A program made the position numbers and the translations under genes. This document shows, one piece after another, positions 41,104-42,341 of a DNA stretch of 42,341 bases. Each line of letters opens with the position of its first letter. Position 1 is the first letter of the stretch. This DNA comes from Anaerolineae bacterium (GTDB taxonomy: Bacteria > Chloroflexota > Anaerolineae > Aggregatilineales > Phototrophicaceae): assembly GCA_025454525.1 (NCBI GenBank), contig JALOOG010000023.1, positions 1-42,341 of the forward strand, written 5' to 3'. The notes under the pieces are model-generated. The model worked only from the letters and a program-made list of their open reading frames with translations, made no database searches and had not been told where the DNA came from.

Positions 41104-42216
41104 ATGTCTAATCAAGATTTTTTTAATGAAAGTAGCGAACAGTCTAGGGTAAAAGCGGCTATCGTTGCTAAATATTTCTATGCTTGGGCAAATGTTATAA
41201 TGCCAACTGTCAAAAAAGATGATAGGCATATCGCCTATATTGATTTGTTTGCAGGGCCGGGTAGATACGAAGATGGTACGAAGTCAACACCTTTGTTAGT
41301 GTTGGAAAAAGCGATCCAAAATCCAGAAATGACACAAAGATTAGTGACAATCTTTAACGATTTAAATAAAGATAACACTTTTTCTCTGGAAAAAGCAATA
41401 CAAGAGCTACCCAATATCCAAAAACTTAAATATCAACCTCAAATTCATAATTATGAAGTAGGAAATGAAATTGTAGCAATTTTTGAACGTATGACTCTTA
41501 TCCCTACCTTGTTTTTTGTTGATCCTTGGGGGTATAAAGGGTTATCTTTAAGATTGATAAATTCTGTTTTAAAGAATTGGGGATGTGACTGCATTTTCTT
41601 CTTCAATTATAATCGTATCAATATGGGATTAAATAACGTATTTGTAAAGCAACACATAGATGCGTTATTCGGTGAACAACGTGCCGATGAACTGCGTAAA
41701 AAATTAGAAACGCTATCTTCTGATGAGCGAGAACTTACGATTGTTGAAGAAATAGCGCAAGCTTTAAAAGAAATGGGTGGAAAGTATGTTTTACCATTTA
41801 GATTTAAGAACGAGCAAAACAGCCGAACGAGTCATCACCTGATTTTTGTGAGTAAACATTTTAAAGGTTATGACATCATGAAAAATGTGATGGCTAAAGA
41901 AAGTTCAAGTTCAGAGCAGGGAGTCGCCTCATTTGAATACACACCAGCAACGGAAAACCAACAACTTTTATTCGAGTTGTTTCGGCCAAGACCTTTAGAT
42001 GAATTAAAGACCCAACTTTTACAAGTCTTTTCTGGTAAATCTCTCACTATGTGGAAAATTTATGAAACACATAGCGTAGATACACCTTATACCTCAACTA
42101 ACTACAAAGAAGCATTAAAGGCGTTAGAAGCTGAGGGATTGATAGAAGCCAATCCTCCAGCCAAAGATCGAAGAAAAGATTCATTTGCAGACCGTGTGAT
42201 GGTGAGATTTAAATGA
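41104..42216 (+). CDS. tcmP: Three-Cys-motif partner protein
   Basis: 370 residues. The hallmark start YIDLFAGPGRYEDG with TPLLVLEKA, then TLFFVDPWGYKGLS, and the C-terminal winged-helix-like part (TNYKEALKALEAEGLIEANPP) match the TcmP family (TIGR04474). The LFAGPG core resembles a SAM-methyltransferase motif I. These proteins are encoded next to DUF5131/Gp37-type proteins with a CxxxCxxC-like three-cysteine motif; the joint function is unknown and may be nucleic-acid modification or defence. It converges with such a gene, overlapping by 8 bases. The gene is clearly more AT-rich than its surroundings, suggesting transfer. Confidence 0.88.
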   Translation: MSNQDFFNESSEQSRVKAAIVAKYFYAWANVIMPTVKKDDRHIAYIDLFAGPGRYEDGTKSTPLLVLEKAIQNPEMTQRLVTIFNDLNKDNTFSLEKAIQELPNIQKLKYQPQIHNYEVGNEIVAIFERMTLIPTLFFVDPWGYKGLSLRLINSVLKNWGCDCIFFFNYNRINMGLNNVFVKQHIDALFGEQRADELRKKLETLSSDERELTIVEEIAQALKEMGGKYVLPFRFKNEQNSRTSHHLIFVSKHFKGYDIMKNVMAKESSSSEQGVASFEYTPATENQQLLFELFRPRPLDELKTQLLQVFSGKSLTMWKIYETHSVDTPYTSTNYKEALKALEAEGLIEANPPAKDRRKDSFADRVMVRFK

Positions 42217-42341
42217 CCTCTATAGCTTGCGTAGCTATTTGCGGAAAATCTTCACGCCAATCCGGCCATTCAAGATTACCCTTAAAAAAGACCGGAATCT
42301 TTTGAGCATCAAATAAATCCAATAAATTTTGCACCCATTCC
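42209..42341 (-). CDS. DUF5131 (phage Gp37/Gp68-like) protein, C-terminal fragment
   Basis: Minus-strand frame open from the right edge to TAA at 42209-42211, 43 residues. EWVQNLLDLFDAQKIPVFFKG followed by NLEWPDWREDFPQ is the typical ending of DUF5131 proteins (WV..L.....A...P.FFKQ/KG). The three-cysteine motif itself lies outside the window. Its stop overlaps that of TcmP in tail-to-tail orientation; such pairs are recurrent partners. Partial because the window ends. Confidence 0.75.
   Translation of the reverse strand, partial: EWVQNLLDLFDAQKIPVFFKGNLEWPDWREDFPQIATQAIEVI

Overview
The window looks like a chromosomal segment of a Chloroflexota bacterium, probably Anaerolineae-like, with moderate GC. 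I infer this from gene content: a DUF3467 protein next to a bacterial translin, a B12-dependent class II ribonucleotide reductase with inteins, an adenylyl-free RNase J, many YVTN/NHL and secreted proteins, GAF-type NarL kinases, and CCCCACCCTAGCCCT intergenic repeats. No 16S or marker search was possible, so the phylum call is inference. Gene bodies are full of GATC, and the octamer GCGATCGC occurs at least 15 times.

Layout. 1-0.5 kb: the 3' end of a type IIG restriction-modification gene and a small gene whose tail is a copy of that end. 0.6-5.2 kb: an MFS transporter (minus), then an ABC exporter preceded by an 18-codon leader peptide, then a metallo-beta-lactamase-fold hydrolase. 5.3-8.8 kb: a duplicated non-coding block, elongation factor P, an aminotransferase, DUF3467 and translin. 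8.8-16.6 kb, all minus: an SH3/M23 peptidase, a HEAT/Yip1-like membrane protein with a duplicated 3' end, a gamma-glutamyltransferase, DUF4177, a DJ-1/PfpI protein, and a PP2C-like/beta-propeller membrane protein coupled to a receiver protein. 16.6-17.9 kb: a gene-poor repeat-rich stretch holding tRNA-Arg(ACG). 17.9-20.7 kb: a NarL-type response regulator and a triple-GAF histidine kinase. 20.8-28.3 kb: acyl-CoA dehydrogenase, TPR protein, RNase J, an ABC-F protein with a probable attenuator leader, MutY and an LSDAT/SLOG protein. 28.3-35.3 kb: a polyprenyl-phosphate sugar transferase, a giant secreted protein and a secreted propeller/di-heme cytochrome. 35.6-40.6 kb: nrdJ interrupted by two LAGLIDADG inteins. 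40.7-42.3 kb: a DUF3892-like protein, then an AT-rich accessory pair, a three-Cys-motif partner protein (TcmP) facing the end of a DUF5131/Gp37-type gene.

Most genes are housekeeping or of ordinary accessory type. The most unusual signals are (a) a 190-nt intergenic element present twice in opposite orientation at 95% identity, each copy carrying a 12-codon ORF with a ribosome binding site; (b) two leader-peptide arrangements in front of an ABC exporter and an ABC-F gene, the second with a textbook terminator; (c) inteins placed at two catalytic loops of NrdJ, one directly before the presumed radical cysteine; (d) the TcmP/DUF5131 pair at the right end; and (e) a recurring extended -10 promoter (TGn-TAnnnT) upstream of many genes, including the tRNA.
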